A stretch of DNA of 64,000 bases from Sphagnum compactum (GCA_965153455.1 OZ234494.1:22444001-22508000); one strand, 5' to 3'; shown: positions 12,834 through 24,785, counted from the stretch's first letter. Made by a program: numbers and translations. The notes: a model not told the origin generated them from the sequence alone.

Positions 12834-13865
12834 TTAGGCTCCTCCACTCTGGGAAGAGCTTCCACTTTCAATTATGGAGGGGAACTTCTCTTGGTCTTGA
12901 TAAAGCAACCCAAAATGACCTGTCACATTCTCCACCGGACTCTGCAAATCGCTTCCCAGGAGCCAGATTTTATGCACCTGGCTTGCATAGGCTCTGAGTA
13001 CCAGGTCCAAGTGCAATCCGGTCTCATTCGAAGGAAACTTGATCTTGTGCACAATGGAGAGAAACCCGGCTGCTTTCCACTTGGTGAAACCAAATGCATG
13101 TGTGCAAACCCCAAGGCAGCGAGAAGCTTTCAACCCATTCTTGAGTTGTGCCTTCCCCGCACAATCACGTGGTCGACACATCCCCAGGTAAAGAATCCCA
13201 TCAGCAGCAGCTAACTCCATTCCTTCCACAATTGCATCATGGGCCATCTTGGGTGTCACCCGAGGGTGCAATGCAATGTCATTCTCGAAGAAAAAATGCC
13301 AGGAATCCAGCTTTTCACTCGCGTCATCCACGAACGTCTGGAACAAGTTCAGGAACGTCATTCGGTTGGAGAATGCCTTCTTCTCCCTGTCCTTGTGGGG
13401 TCCTCCGAAGCCAAGGAATGAACTCAGAGCCGTTTCAAGCTCCTCGGATTGATAAGGGATGGGGATGGCTCTGTGTACCTGGATTTGCAGAGCATCCAGA
13501 ACCTTCTTTGAGCTATTGAAGCGCTCGTCCTCTGTGTCACTCAGTACGTAGCCTCGAATCACGCCGTCAGGCTGATCAGCATCTTCATCTCCTCGAAACA
13601 ACTGATCATCTATCAAAGCTTTGCCAGATGAGACGTTGTTCTTCAGTGCTTCCAACTCTGATTCCAGTGTGGAGCAATTCTGGGTTGAGGTGGTCTGCGG
13701 CTGCTGCTGCTGTTGCTGTTGCAGACTCATGTCAAGCTTGGCGTTGTCGCTGCTCAAGATCCTCGCCCTTACAGTTGAGTATGTGACCACGGCGACAGAT
13801 GTCAACAAACCTACAGCAAGTACAAGGTGCACCACCGTAGCTGTCTTGAGGTGCTTAGGGATCAT
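12834..13865 (-). CDS. Type II membrane protein with GT25-like luminal domain
   Basis: A single uninterrupted ORF of 343 residues from ATG at 13,865 to TAA at 12,834-12,836. Residues 1-10 are short and basic. Residues about 11-30 form one transmembrane segment (VVHLVLAVGLLTSVAVVTY), giving a type II topology typical of Golgi enzymes. A poly-Gln run (about 49-55) and a short coiled-coil-like stem (about 60-85) follow. The C-terminal domain contains SWHFFFENDIALHPRVTP (about 188-205), GILYLGMCRP (about 223-232) and a Cys-rich RCLGVCTHAFGFTKWKA (about 249-265). The order 'acidic motif after aromatic strand', 'YLG', 'G-x-C-T-H-A' matches the layout of glycosyltransferase family 25 (LEDD...LYLG...G..C.TTAY), but the usual EDD is END here. 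I see the fold pattern; the enzymatic role is inference. No intron, no frameshift, and composition clearly richer in GC than the flanks, so the gene appears functional. Alternative: a related plant-specific protein without transferase activity. Confidence 0.8.
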   Translation of the reverse strand: MIPKHLKTATVVHLVLAVGLLTSVAVVTYSTVRARILSSDNAKLDMSLQQQQQQQPQTTSTQNCSTLESELEALKNNVSSGKALIDDQLFRGDEDADQPDGVIRGYVLSDTEDERFNSSKKVLDALQIQVHRAIPIPYQSEELETALSSFLGFGGPHKDREKKAFSNRMTFLNLFQTFVDDASEKLDSWHFFFENDIALHPRVTPKMAHDAIVEGMELAAADGILYLGMCRPRDCAGKAQLKNGLKASRCLGVCTHAFGFTKWKAAGFLSIVHKIKFPSNETGLHLDLVLRAYASQVHKIWLLGSDLQSPVENVTGHFGLLYQDQEKFPSIIESGSSSQSGGA

Positions 13866-14640
13866 TTTCAGAGCCTCTCTAGAGAGACTTCACGTATGCC
13901 TTGTCCAAACCTTTGACTGATGATCACCTGCAGCAGCAGCACCCACCCATGATGCTCAAAAAGAAGTTGAGTACTCAACCGCCCATGAGTTCAGCAAACT
14001 ATCTCTGATCTCACTTCGCTACAAGACTTCCTTCCAAAAGAGCTGGCGCATGAACTCCACCAATTTGCTGCAGATTCTTGTCCACCATGGATGCTTGATC
14101 ACAATAATATTGTACTAGATTTTTAAATTCAAGAACTGGTAACCGATCATTCCTGGCACTGCCGTCAATGACTGTCCCCAGAGTTCACAGCCCACCAAGA
14201 TCTTCTGATTTTCAAGTAAGGGGCAGAAAAACAATCAGCAAGAAAGACTTCTTGTACTTCACTCTAAGACTAAGATTTGTCTACAGATGAATCATTCCTC
14301 TGAAACACAACCTTGCAAAGCAGCAGCAACTAAACTCTGGACAGGTTGATCACTCTCCACATCTAAGTTGTGATGAAGTGGTAACTAATTACTTGTCATA
14401 GCAACTCTCAAACACCAAGAAGAGGATTTAAAGCAAAATGGTGCAAAACCCCTCCCTCGTTCCCCTTCTTCAAAAGCTTTCCTAAACCCACAAGCCCAAA
14501 TATCTGCCACAAGGTCTGAGAGACAGTCTGAAGCAAACCCAAACATACTTTGGGGAAACAGGAGGTGCATACACACTAGAACTGCACTCCAAGTTCTTCT
14601 CCCCCCACCAAGAAATTCATCTATATATATATAATATTAA
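13866..14640 (-). promoter_or_regulatory. 5' region and candidate TATA box of the membrane-protein gene
   Basis: On the minus strand the 725 bp upstream of the ATG are comparatively GC-rich and free of convincing ORFs, as expected of a long 5' UTR. A TATATATATATAG run at 14,621-14,633 is placed to act as a TATA element, with transcription starting near 14,590. The boundary is an inference from composition only. Confidence 0.4.
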
Positions 14641-15462
14641 TATTTTAGTATTAATATTAATATTAATATTTTGAAAATAAATTAAAGGTTATGAGAAGGA
14701 AATTTTATTCAATTTTTCTGGGGCTTGTGGGTTTTGAAATTTTCCTTCTCCTAACTTTCTGTTCAGAGCTTTTCAAGTTTCTCTGATGGGTCCCTCATCT
14801 CTCATGATGCATATCCAATCCCTCTTCTTCTTCTTCTTCTTTTTTTCTGACTTTTACATTTTCTGATCTTGCTTTAAATTCTGATTATAATACACTATTG
14901 TTGGTAGTTATATAAGATCTTCAATATCCGAGTTGTGTGTTAGCCTAATCAAAGCAAAACTAAACCGACTTTGAATTTTATTTTATTTTATTTTAATTTT
15001 AAAACTCGAAACCAAAGAATTAGAATTGTTAACAACTGAGGTCCATAACTAGACCCAAAGGTTTGATCAAATTTCAAAGATTAAATGAGGGCCTAGAACT
15101 GGAGGTCAAAATTAAGATGTTAAAGAAATACCTCTTGTTGGTGCTAGGTCGCATCATCTCTGGCTGGCCAGTTCTTCCGTGAACCTCTGGCACTCACTTT
15201 GCGACACTCTAAAAAGTTTTGGTTGGTTCTTAGGGTTTGTGTTTGATCCTAGTTCTTCAAATCTTTATAAACCCTAAAATTTTGATTTTGGCACAATTTT
15301 TTTACTTCAACAACCCAATTGAGAGTGGAGACCTGATTTGAAAATTGAGTCCACTTCCATGTACACTAGGTGTAGATTTCTTAATGAATGTTGCTGAGTG
15401 GTCTCTTATAGTGATTGGTTTAGGTGGTTGCATTATATTGTCTCTCATCTTATATTATTTGC
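14641..15462. other. Intergenic spacer
   Basis: AT-rich, with a TAATATTAATATTAATATT run at 14,634-14,670 and a TTC run near 14,825. No gene recognised. Confidence 0.6.
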
Positions 15463-15636
15463 TATTTCATGTGTCATGTTTATGGGTGAGGGTTGGGAAA
15501 CAATTAGTATAATATGTTGTTATTTCATGTGTCGTGTTTATGGGTGAGGGTTGGGAAACAATTAGTATAATATGTTGTTATTTCATGTGTCGTGTTTATG
15601 GGTGAGGGTTGGGAAACAATTAGTATAATATGTTGG
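15463..15636 (+). repeat. 58-bp tandem triplication
   Basis: Three head-to-tail copies of a 58-bp unit start at 15,463, 15,521 and 15,579. Copies 2 and 3 appear identical and copy 1 differs at one base (GTGTCATG versus GTGTCGTG). The near identity implies a recent duplication. The unit contains GGGTGAGGGTTGGG. No ORF crosses it. Confidence 0.95.
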
Positions 15637-16892
15637 ATTTCATAAACAATACTTGAAGGCCAAACAAGGGGTACAGGTGAAACTATTTTTTGAAACTTAA
15701 ACATGTGTTCAAGCTTTGCTTTTTATGGTTTTGGTTTCAACTTTAGCAAAAAATTAGTTTCACGGTCTAATTCTTTGTGCTGACTTCACCTAAAGGTTAT
15801 TGATTTGTGTGCAAGTCCCAAGAACCCAAAATTGGCTCAATTGGAAATTGCTGAAGCTGCCAATACTAATGGAGGGTAACGCAGCAAATGAGCATCCCTT
15901 AAGTTGTGGGACCAAATTGCAATGAACTTGAGTTCATTTGTGAAGTTCAAAAAAAAAAGTGCAAGGGACCAAATGATAACTACATTCTTTAGTCTTCCCT
16001 TTGCGAAGGGCAGAACACTGAACACCCCTCTCCCACCCCCAATGGATTTTGTGGGTTTCAGTGGCTAGTCCTCATGTGGGTCAGCCGCACGTTTCTTTCT
16101 GCCCTTGTTACAGGCAGAGCCAAAATACCAACAAAGTTCCATGAACCTGAAATGAATGATGACTAGTTGTTGTCACATGATACATGCCCATAGATAGCCA
16201 TGGCGGAAATTGAGCCAAAACAGAAGAGCCTACTGGAAAATGACAACCCCACCTCCCTCCCTCCCTCACCCAGATACACACTAGAGATATCTGTGTAAAG
16301 TAAGGCAAAGACAGCACTGGAACCTTGACAGCACAAAACCATCAATTTTGGTGGTAATTGAGTTTCATCCTGTCTTTCCTTTTTCCTGAGCGCCTCGACC
16401 GTTGTTGCTATATACCTATATTTTCACTGCTCCCACCTGTCCAGCTATTAGAATTACTATCGAAGCTTGTGCATTAAATGCTGAGTTTGAGCGTTTCATA
16501 CCCAGATTTAATAATAAAATTTTCTTATTTTGCAAATACGACTGAAAAGAGGGGTTTTGGGGATGAAAGAATGCCCAAACATAGGGTGAAGATCGGGTGA
16601 CTTTCAAGATGTGGCTACTATAAAAGCAAAGTGTACAACCTGGATTATTGGGGTTTAGGTTGCCTCCTCGTTGCACCTACAAACTTTTTTTACTTGCTTT
16701 AAGAAAAAGTCCTTTAAACTTGTTTTTGTTCAAAACATTACTTTCCTTTGTCATCAAGTTTGTAAACATCCTCCTGGGCAGGACCACATATAGGTACAAG
16801 AACAAGGGTACTTTGGTCCTTTCAGGCTTTGTCGGTACTGCACACAAGTAACCTTTCTTCGAGCAGGTCAGTCAGCAGTGATGCATAACTAA
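15637..16892. other. Intergenic spacer
   Basis: No supported gene. Small overlapping minus-strand ORFs at 15.84-16.68 kb carry no recognisable motif. Confidence 0.5.
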
Positions 16893-17225
16893 ACCCTATT
16901 TTATTGGCCTTTCCTACCAAGGCAATTAGGATATTGTGTTTAGAATCATTATCGAGTATAGTAGCTTAATGGATTTTGGCCCCTAGGTAATAATAATAAT
17001 AATAATAGGTCTATCTTTATATGAGTATTTTTGAAAGATGATATTTTGGCTTGTGTTGAAACTTGAGATTAGTTACAGAGTTATAATAATATCTTGAAGG
17101 ATTTTGGTTTCTTATTTAGAGGATTTTTTGAAGATTATATTTTTGCATGGTGAAATATTTGAGTTTCCATAATTCTTCTTCTTTTGCCTTAACATACTTT
17201 TTAATATGAATGGCAAGGCCGGAGT
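16893..17225 (+). repeat. Dispersed repeat, copy 1 (inverted partner at 40.7 kb)
   Basis: This segment matches the reverse complement of 40,690-41,030 along most of its length. Shared landmarks in order are ATTGTGTTTAGA, GAGTATAGTAGCT, TTAATGGATTTTG, CCCCTAGGTAATAA, GGCTTGTGTTGAAACTTGAG, GATTAGTTA, AGGATTTTGGTTT, GAGTTTCCAT, TTCTTCTTTTGCCTTAA and ATACTTTTTAAT. There are scattered substitutions and small indels. It looks like a non-coding dispersed element of unknown class. Confidence 0.85.
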
Positions 17226-20200
17226 GTGCTACATGCCTTGTTTTATGTATTTTGACACCCAGAAATGCATTTTCAAGTGTGCCTTTTTGTGAGGTGGGCT
17301 GAATGGGCAAGAAAAAAGACTAAACTTTTGTCTAATTTTGGAAAAAGAGCAGTTGGCAAAGAGGAAAAGTGAACCTTAACAAACTAGCAAGTAGAAATTT
17401 GTGATTTTGGCAAAGTGGACTTGTGAAACATGTGGCAAAATACGGGAGCAAATGGTGTGCCATACAAAGCAAAGAAATGAAAAAGCTCTCAATATTCCAT
17501 AGATTTCAAGCTGAGTAAAAACTTATCAAGTTGACTTTACTTGTTCTGTAGCTCTTCACCAAACTCCACATCCACTTGGAATATAACTTCTCATTTCAAT
17601 TTCCCACATTCAAATGGCAAAAACTGATGCCCAAATAAATTATACCTTTTACTACTGAAATTTCCCCATTATTCCCCAAGAAAGTGGGTCAAGAAAACAT
17701 AACTTTGAAGTTTGCTTTGTCAATTTTTCCTTTTTTTCCTTTTTGGCCAATACATGTATTCGCTACGCATGATGAACTTTTTCAATTTATTTTCAGTATT
17801 TTGAAATTTTGCAATATATTCAAACTCGGGATGTTAGGCCCCCTTTTTCCCACTACCAGATTGTTTTGGCAAAAAAGCGTCAATTATCCAATTCTAATCT
17901 CGATTATGAAAAGTGCATCATTTGGATTCATAATCCTCAATTTTTTAACAAGAGACTCGATGTAGTTTTACAATGGCGTTTTGTTTGGAAAATCCTCTTT
18001 CCACAAAATCATTGCACTTTGCTGAATTTGCGAGTAATCCTCTCCCAAAATTATGATAGATACCTTGCAAGGTACTTGTTGTTTGTATTTGTGTTAGGAT
18101 ACTTTCCACAAAACAAAATTCCTATGTCCTTTTCATCAAGATTATATGTGTTCTCCATTTCCATTGGATTTGTGTATGTCTTTCTCTTTCAACCCAATTT
18201 CCATGCTCACAAAAAACTATGATACGTAACTAGAAAATGATGACAAAAGAAGAGACATGGACAATAATATGTTGGAAATGGTAAAAAAAAAAAAAAACAT
18301 GAAAAGAAGATGATGCAAAGGATGTAGATCTCATGTTGTGATATTACATGCAATATGTAAAGGAAGACCACCCTCTGTCCCCTCCTCTGTTACCTTTACT
18401 CTCCACACTTAAACCTAGTGAGAGATAAGAGCGGATCTACCCACACCCATTGTGTGCACCTCTACAAGTGTCTACCACATCCAAAATAGTGTCCAAAATA
18501 GCATGCAAGTTACTTACCCATTATACGTTTCTTTGGCTATGAGCATGCAATCGACAAGTATCGTCTCCTCAAATGGAAAGGATCTCTCTGAAATGTGTGG
18601 TTCTCTACTGAAAAGCTACATCAGATAGTGAAACTTAAACCATGCTCGATAACATCAATATGAAAAGCATGTCATCCTTGTTAAAATTTTACTGGCACGG
18701 GAATGTCATGATGCACAAAGAGTTTGTGAGTAGGTATGTATGTACATATGGCCACTTTGTCAACCACTCTTGCCAACAGAAAGGCCAATGAGGAAACAAA
18801 ATTGAAGTGTATTGGAGGTAAAGGAGTGTACCTTTGGCTCTTTTAAGTGTATTTTAAGGTGTGTTTTTGAAAAGGAGAAACGCGTGCTCCTATGCACCTT
18901 TTTGTTTTTCAAAATGCCTGCCCTCTTTTCTTCTTTTTTTCATATGATTCTGGTCAATATCATGGGAAAAAAGATGTTTAATGAAGTTCTCATAGATCTT
19001 TACACCAGGTATCACCTTCTGCGCAAGGCATTCCTGAAATAAAGCACCACCTCAGCCTTCAACTTGGGCAGGTGCTAGTTTGGAAACACCCCACCCCTCG
19101 GGCATGACCTTACACTTACAGGCTCTGTGTTTTGTTCATGGGCAAGTTGCATTTGGTCTCCTCCCCCTCATCAAACAAATGCATGACTTACTTCAACTTT
19201 TCAATTGCAAATAGCAGCACTCACAAACAAAAATATGCACTTGCTCAACTTCATTAGCCTACTTTAAGAAACACAACTCTTGTGAGGATGGGCAACCCAC
19301 TAGCCCAAAAAGATAAATTCCAGGTTCTATACAATGAAAGTGCCATTTATAAAGAAGCCAATCTGCATATACAAGAGCATAACCCCAGCTTTTAAATTCT
19401 TGTTTTATCATCTGCCTTATCTTGTGTGGCATTGAACCCAACTATTGGACAAACAGAAGGAGCTCTGTGTGTGTGTGTGTGTGTGTGTGTAAAAGTCTTG
19501 GTACTCTTGACATTCCCTTGAAAAGAGAGAATCTGAAAGTGCTTTAGGTTACTTCCAGACACTCACCTCAGGTTCGAGGGATGGCAAACTAGAGTAGAAT
19601 ATGTACATTTCAACCTTCTATCAAATGGAGCCTAACAGCTTCATTAGATGGGACCTACATTGCATAATTCCCCAGATTGTGGACTACCACAATGTTTTGT
19701 CAACTTGCTATTTCAAGGATTTTCTGGGCTTTGCAATTGCTGAACTTGTCGGTGTGTGGTGGACTTCTGAATGTAAGTAATGTAAGTTCTACATGGGTAT
19801 GAGATGTTGCAAGTTTGCTTCCTTTTACATATAATCAAGTGTAGCTAATGGCATCTCTAAAGAAAAGATTGGTTTGGATGATTTGTACTCCTCTTGGGTT
19901 ATCACTATTTATTATCATAAATTGGGTCTTGGCCTCCATTGTCATGCATTACTAAAACAACATCCAACATTATTGAAACTAAGAAGGCGTCACAAACACG
20001 CAAGCCCGGCCTATAGATGATATCTTGTAGATGTATTTAAAACATGTTTATAGAGATATATATGTTTGTGTGCATGGATGTGTTTATATATGTATGTATC
20101 TATGTTTATGTATATATGAATATATATATGTTTTCATATATAAGTCTGCATGGGTACATGTATATGTATATAAAAATCACCCAAGAAATTTTTATCATAC

Positions 20201-20587
20201 TTGAATTCTATGTTAAAAACCAATATAGACAAGAACAAGAATTTCAATAAAAAATATCTCTTTCCACCGGTAATCATTTATAATTAAAAGAGAGATAGGA
20301 AAGTTTTAATTAGGAAAATGGGGATAAAGACTTAACATTTAAAATTATATATATATATATATATAGAAAAAACCTTGCAAACATGTATTGAATTTTTAAT
20401 TGTTTTCAATACACTTATATGAGTTCATTATTTGATAATGGTTTTGATTTATAAATAAATTGAACCATTTTCCCATCACATCTATTAAGTGTTGTTTGGT
20501 GGTTGCTTTGTTATTTAAATCTCATAGTTAATCTAAAATTAAATATGTTTGTGAAAATGATTAAAATATCCACTAAATAGTTTCTTT
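17226..20587. other. Intergenic spacer
   Basis: No supported gene. It contains GGCAAAGTGGACTT-type words at 17,345-17,440, a 137-codon plus-strand ORF at 17,809-18,222 without recognisable motifs, a (TG)n tract at 19,466-19,490, ATGTATATATG-rich sequence at 20,040-20,180 and a (TA)n tract at 20,346-20,365. Confidence 0.5.
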
Positions 20588-21850
20588 TCATTGTGGTAAT
20601 ACAAATTGGGGGACATAATCAAGGAATACAAAAGCAAGATATATACAGGTTGATGATCTATCCAATATGCTTATGTTGATCCAAAATAACATTGTTGTGT
20701 TGGTGCATCTGTTCACATGTGATTTTATTTGTGTGTCACTAATAGTAGTGCTTTTCAAATAGGTGGGTTTAAAATTGTATTTTTTCATAAATGTTTGCAA
20801 AGTTGTTAGTTGAATTGTATTTGTCAGCAAATTTATGTTAAAATCTCCAATTATCATAATTGGAGTGTATAAATGTTTCTAACATAGAATTGAAATGTGA
20901 TAGTTGCATTTTTTATGGTTTATATACTACAATTACATATCATGCATCATGTGTATTGTTATTAAAAAATGCACTAATAAACTCAACTCTTGAATGTGTT
21001 ATTGTTGTGTTGTCTGTTAATGAAACATTATCATCATAAAGTATCATAATGTCATGTTCATTATAGCAAGATAATATTTGGAATTTTTGTGATAAACATT
21101 ATAAAATTTTGAATTTAAATCAAGATTTTTCACTTTTGTCTCATTTAAACAAAAAAATGAAATGTTGACAAATTTGGATTTGCAAAAACATCTTCAAAAT
21201 GTGATACCAAAGAACATGTATTTAGAAATTGTATAATCATAAATTTTGAACGGTAGGATTGTAAAGACACAATAGTAGTTTTGTATTGTGCATGTGTTCT
21301 TAATTGTAACATTTCTTTTTAAATGAAATGATCTATTTGAAATTTCTTACTTAATAATGGGGAAAGTAAATACAAATGTTTTTTGGAACAAACTCTAGAA
21401 AGTGTTGTATATGTTAATCTATGTTTTGGATAAAAGATAAATGATCAAGACTTAACCTCTACAAATGATGTATGGTGTGTGCTACAATTAATTAAATTGG
21501 GAATTGAATTTTTGTAATAATGTGAAAAGGATTATTTCTTATTTATATTTCAACAATTGTACATTCAATTGGTGTCCAATTCTTATCAAGCCTAAGAAAT
21601 TTTTCATACACATGAAAATATTTTATTCGTGTTTTATGTCCAATTTGAAAATTTTGTATCCAAATTAAATTTTTTGAAATAATTTATATGTATAATCTTG
21701 AAATATTCCATCGACACCATTGACAAGACCATATGATGTTTCATAATTCCCTGCACATAATTCAACCAACTTTTCTTTCTTAAGAACGATGAGGTTATTT
21801 TAATATTGCAAATGTGCAAACATCTTTTCACATTTGGCAATTATCAAAAT
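20588..21850 (-). mobile_element. Helentron-like relic: Pif1 helicase C-terminus then endonuclease
   Basis: Minus-strand translation, with frameshifts and stops, gives an ordered series of motifs typical of the Pif1 helicase of Helitron-group elements: KLVELCAGNYETSYGLVNG (about 21,690-21,780), IWIQNFQIGHKTRIKYFHVY and LDKNWTPIE (about 21,555-21,672), IQFPI*L.VAHTIHHL (about 21,460-21,510), and helicase motif VI KHRLTYTTLSRVCSKKHLYL (about 21,360-21,425). Downstream at 20,588-20,857 lies MIIGDFNINLL, the conserved GDFN signature of an endonuclease/exonuclease/phosphatase domain. A Pif1 helicase followed by an EEP-type nuclease is the known layout of Helentron or Helitron2 elements. The N-terminal Rep region and the ends were not found, so this is a truncated dead copy. 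I cannot tell whether the 450-bp gap between the modules is original linker or insertion. Confidence 0.75.
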
Positions 21851-23083
21851 ATAACGCAACTTTTGAAATAAAGACAAGGTCGACTTTTTAACATTATATA
21901 TATTATAATATATATTAAATAGGATATTTGATAATAATAATTTTAACATATTTTAATTTAACACTAATGTCAAGTGTTTTAGTTTAGCTAAACTAGTTAA
22001 GTCTTAGTTGATTAGGATAAATTGCTTTAGAATAATCAATTATGTATTTATTTTGAAATTGATTCAAGTATGAACACAGTTCAAGTTATTTGGTGTGTGG
22101 GATATAATCCAAAGTTGTATGTGTTTCAAATCACTTTTGGTGATTTGAAACTCCAACACACACAAATTGGTTATGCAAGTTTTTTCATATGTTTTGATGC
22201 ACATTTCTTGTTTGCATATTGTCATGTTTGTGTTTTTTGGGCTTGGATTCTTGTGTATTGCAAGTGATCGTTTTTTTGAATGGTAAAAAAATTGATCTAG
22301 TTGTGTTGTGTTGTAGCTAAATTCAACTTGTTTAGGCATTGATTTGTTGTTTTGGTCATGTTTTGCACAAGAATGTGTTAGTGACAAATGTTATGAAGTT
22401 GTGTTTTGTGAAGTGTGCATTTTGGTTTGTTCTCAAATTTGCAATTGGTAGGAGTTTGAACAAGGGGTGCTTCTTGGTTTACAACAAAGTTCGTGTTTTC
22501 CCATGTTGGGTAGTTATTAAATTTTTTTCATAATCACCTGTTCCGATTCTCAATTTTAAAAATTTAAAAACTAAGATAATTTTCATTTTTTTATGAAAAA
22601 ATCATCCTTTGTTCAATTTTTTATTTTGATTTTTCCTCATGCTTGATTGGTTATTTCACAACTAGTTTTCAATTCATTTAGATTAACCAATTATATTAAA
22701 TTGAATTTAAAACTTCACTTTAAGATTTACCATTAATATTTTAAAATATTTTTTTCAAATTTTCATAGGCTAAAAAAAATCAACATTATAAGCTCTAATA
22801 TTTAAACAAAAAATATGATCACATTTCCAAGATATATAAGACAAAAGAAACTAAATTAGGTCTCTTGCAATTCATCTCACTCAAAAGAGCCTTAAAACTC
22901 ATCTAATTTGTGCTTTAAATCTAATTCAAAATCTATCAATTCTACCAAATTATAAGGAGCTTTGCAACCCACCTTTTCATAATTTGGTCAATTCTTACTC
23001 ATAAAGATTATTTTTTCAAAGTTATCTGATCATAAACAACATGTTTTCAAATTGGTGAAAATTTCAACAAGAAAAAAAATTCT
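21851..23083. other. AT-rich spacer with a perfect hairpin
   Basis: No supported gene. Opposed ORFs at 22,064-22,533 lack motifs. A perfect hairpin lies at 22,123-22,151. Confidence 0.5.
22123..22151. repeat. Perfect 12-bp hairpin
   Basis: GTTTCAAATCAC and its exact complement GTGATTTGAAAC flank a 5-nt loop (TTTTG). It sits about 270 bp beyond the helicase end of the Helentron-like relic. Whether it belongs to that element is unknown. Confidence 0.9.
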
Positions 23084-23651
23084 CTTAATTTCCATCTAAG
23101 AACCTCCAATCCTTCATATTTGTTTTGTTGGAAAACCAATAGTTGGGAACATGGTTTCATGTTTCTCCACCACTCCAAAAGGCCATTTGATATTTTTTAC
23201 ATCCACTTGATATTTTTTTTTAAATCGAAAATTCTTGATTAACAAGTTCCTTTACAAGTTCATTGGTGTTAGCCACCATCTAAAAAATGTCCAAGTTGTT
23301 ATCTTCATCAATTTTGTGGACAAAGGAACTTTTAGCCTTTAACAATGGATGCAAAGAATTCAAAAACATAGAAAACAAGGATTTCCCATCATACTTTTTA
23401 ACTATTCAAGATTAATAAAAGAAAAGATCAATTCGGAACTCTTGAATCTAGGATCTAACATTAAGACTAACATAATATAGATTTTTTTTCTCATTGTATC
23501 TTGTCAAGAAGGAAATGAAAAAATCAATGATGCTAATGACTTCCTTCTTAACGTTCTTTGCAAAAGTTTGCAACTCAATATTCAAGCCATAATCATCATC
23601 ATCAATTAAAACATCTAATAAAAGAAGATGGTTCATTTTTTCCTTTAACAA
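23084..23651 (-). mobile_element. hAT transposase C-terminal fragment
   Basis: Minus-strand reading over frameshifts gives FFISFLTRYNEKKNLYY, VKKYDGKSLFSMFLNSLHPL, NTNELVKELVNQEFSI, YQVDVKNIKWPFGVVEKHET, MFPTIGFPTKQI and EIKRIF. This matches the hAT dimerisation domain layout (W...H...FP......I...GS...E.RIFS). At least two frameshifts and three stops make it dead. No terminal inverted repeats were located. Confidence 0.7.
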
Positions 23652-24589
23652 GTCATGGATATAACTGCATTCAAAGCATCATTCAATAACTAGTGACCCC
23701 TACACTAGTTCAAGATGCTAACAATGATATTAAAAGACATAATATTTATTATAATTTGTGATATCTGCCATGTGAAGGTTAGGGGGAACACAATTAGTTT
23801 CAAGGACAAAACAAAAACACAACTTGGAAGAAATAAAATACTTAATAATTAAGGAGCTTAGTACTACACAAGAACAAGACGATTTTATTGTTTGAACATG
23901 GCATGATGAAAACTAGACATGAAATGAACTAATAAAACCACAACTTGCATTGACGAAATTGAAAGGTGGTGCTTTCTAAAACCTCTTCTTATATTATCCA
24001 ATGGAATCTTCGTAAAGATGATCAACCTTCTAGAAAGTTTCATCAACTAAATTTTCTATAAGTTTATAAAAAATAACCTTCTAAAAATTTCTACCAACCA
24101 TGTATTCTAAAAGCTTTCATTAATCATGTATTTTAAGAGCTTCCACTAACCATGTTTTTTAGAAACTGTTGTCAAACATGTGTTCTAAAATCTTCTACCA
24201 ACTCACAAAAGGAAAACTAAAAAAAACTATCATTTGTAAGTATATTCTAATTGCAAAAGACATTTGTTACTAAAACTACATAGTTGAATTGAACAAAGTT
24301 GCATAAGACAGTCATTGCACATGTGGATGAAATCAATAATCAACTAATACTTTACCATCCATATATTATTATATGCCATACATATATTGCCATAAAAATC
24401 AACAATTTACATAATGATGCGGCAAATGAAAAAGGTTTGGGAAATTTTGTTTTAAAAATAGATAATGGAACCTCATCTTTTATTTTAAATATTTTAGATT
24501 ATAAAACATGCATACTACAAATGTGTCACATGGCATTTTTTGAAACTTGGCCAAAATAAATCTAAATCAATATTTACATAAGTAGTCAG
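23652..24589. other. AT-rich spacer
   Basis: No recognisable gene. It contains a short repeated phrase 'ctaaaanctt(c/t)yaccaaccatgt' around 24,020-24,200. The ORF at 24,299-24,559 has no motif. Confidence 0.5.
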
Positions 24590-24785
24590 ATTAGTAGGTA
24601 GGTAGTTAAGTTGAACTAGATAGGTAGGCAAACATAGTTATCTCCTCAAGCTACCTACCTACTTACCTAAATAACTAAAGTTAGGTTGATAGATAGGTAG
24701 CTAGGTGTAGATACCTCTTTAAACTCTTTAGGTTAGTAGGTAAATAAGTTAAGGAGTTGGTAGGTAAATATTTACATTTTTTTAA
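24590..24785. repeat. GTAG/CTAC-rich block
   Basis: Runs of TAGGTAGG words (24,594-24,630 and 24,690-24,770) surround a complementary CTACCTACCTACTTACC run (24,651-24,668). It is the same kind of sequence as 8,040-8,215. Confidence 0.7.

Noticed and set aside
12891-13920. Plus-strand ORFs over the membrane-protein gene
   Set aside because: Antisense shadows of the 343-codon gene, which has the better-supported frame.
17809-18222. 137-codon plus-strand ORF
   Set aside because: No recognisable motif, hydrophobic low-complexity composition from T-rich DNA, and an overlapping ORF in another frame.
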